Shown: in pieces, positions 30,653-31,426 of the stretch
Layout of the letters: every line of letters begins with the position of its first letter
Position numbering within the stretch: the stretch's first letter is position 1
NCBI GenBank assembly: GCA_037447655.1
Contig: JBBHKE010003396.1
Span: forward strand, 1 to 31,426
Reading direction: 5' to 3'
DNA: 31,426 nucleotides
Source: Zygnema cylindricum
Lineage: Eukaryota; Streptophyta; Zygnematophyceae; Zygnematales; Zygnemataceae
Notes under the pieces: generated by a model
Databases searched by the model: none
The model's input: only the letters and a program-made list of their open reading frames with translations
Told to the model about the DNA's origin: nothing
Made by a program: the position numbers and the translations under genes

Positions 30653-31426
30653 ATCTACTTGTCTGAAAGGATTGCCTCCAACAATTTGCCACCCGTGTAT
30701 TAAAGCTTTTCCCTGTCCAATGTGTCTGCAAAAATCATATATCCTTATCGTCGGGAAACCTGACCAGCAATACAAAGTTGCATAATGTATTCTTACATCT
30801 TTCAGAAAAATGGTGTACCTGTGGCAAACTGATTGCAGCTTGGAGCCCTGGTTCAAATACTTGTAAAACTCAAATTACTATCCCTTCTCCCCCTCTCTCT
30901 CATCTTCGCCCTTCATCGCCCACTTCTTTTGTAGTACTTGTTATCCCATCTTGAGTGACGTCTTTTATTTGACAATAAGACAATCTATTTTTGGCCAATG
31001 CCCGTTTCCTAAACAGTGTGCTGAGGTACAAAGTCTACATTGATCTATGTGATATGTTTCTCTAATCATTACTTGTTATTTTTCCTTAAGTATCCTTCCA
31101 TTCTAAGTTTTTGATAGTAAGCCTTCACCGAAGTTGACCTGAAGATGGTGGATGACATTGTACCTCTTGGTACTTTTTTGTATGGGCACCAGAGAGATAC
31201 AAGTCTAGGACACCGAGGACTTGACAGGAGGCGGATAAGATTAGTGTGACAAATAATTGAAATAATAAAAGAACTTTCAAGCCAAAATGGTAATTTGAAG
31301 ATAGATCAGAATGAAGGCGGTCCATTGCCATTATTTTTAGTCTAAACTTCTACTATATCGACATATCGGCAAAGCAATGAATTCGGGAGTCGGTATCCAT
31401 TTCAATTTCCCTCTCCCTCTCCCTCT
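30653..31426. other. Region downstream of the METTL13-like gene
   Basis: It probably starts with the rest of the 3' untranslated region. I see no coding sequence with family features. Pyrimidine-rich patches occur near 30885-30905, and a CCCTCT microsatellite starts at about 31409 and runs off the window. Confidence 0.5.

Overview
This is nuclear DNA of a plant: GT-AG introns, a Ty1/copia retrotransposon whose primer-binding site resembles the plant initiator-tRNA-Met type, small inverted-repeat transposons, and two conserved single-copy housekeeping genes in intron-rich form. I cannot fix the species. A bryophyte or other non-seed land plant is my guess, held weakly. A 650-base run of N (15110-15759) marks an assembly gap.

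Left third (1-9000): a nested transposon cluster without host genes. An old, broken copia element lies on the minus strand (about 2011-8018) with two LTRs, a primer-binding site, and remnants of gag, integrase, reverse transcriptase and RNase H. Two TA-flanked inverted-repeat elements sit inside it, one in the integrase zinc finger (5338-5872) and one in the 5' LTR (7378-7887). Two full copies of a roughly 950-bp PIF/Harbinger-like element (407-1368 and 8023-8970, TAA target duplications) and one truncated inverted copy (1445-2010) surround it.

Middle (10406-19739, minus strand): a gene for the small (B) subunit of DNA polymerase delta (POLD2). I assembled 13 coding exons by hand. All phases agree except for one expected exon that must lie in or near the N gap. 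Its introns carry minisatellites, foldback elements and members of the TA-flanked family.

Right (20044-30447, plus strand): a complete gene for a METTL13-type double methyltransferase (eEF1A lysine / N-terminal methyltransferase). I assembled 15 coding exons in consistent phase, giving 806 codons. The two genes are divergent, with 304 bp between start codons, so they probably share a bidirectional promoter.

I see no CRISPR array, operon, tRNA or rRNA gene, and no clearly new enzymatic system. The most unusual material is the TA-flanked element family (six copies), the PIF-like family with TGACG-rich arrays, a 40-bp near-perfect palindrome, and tandem repeats placed exactly at gene-processing signals: a splice acceptor, a micro-exon and a stop codon. 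Exon borders were read by eye from frame continuity, GT/AG sites and remembered family motifs; no alignment was run.
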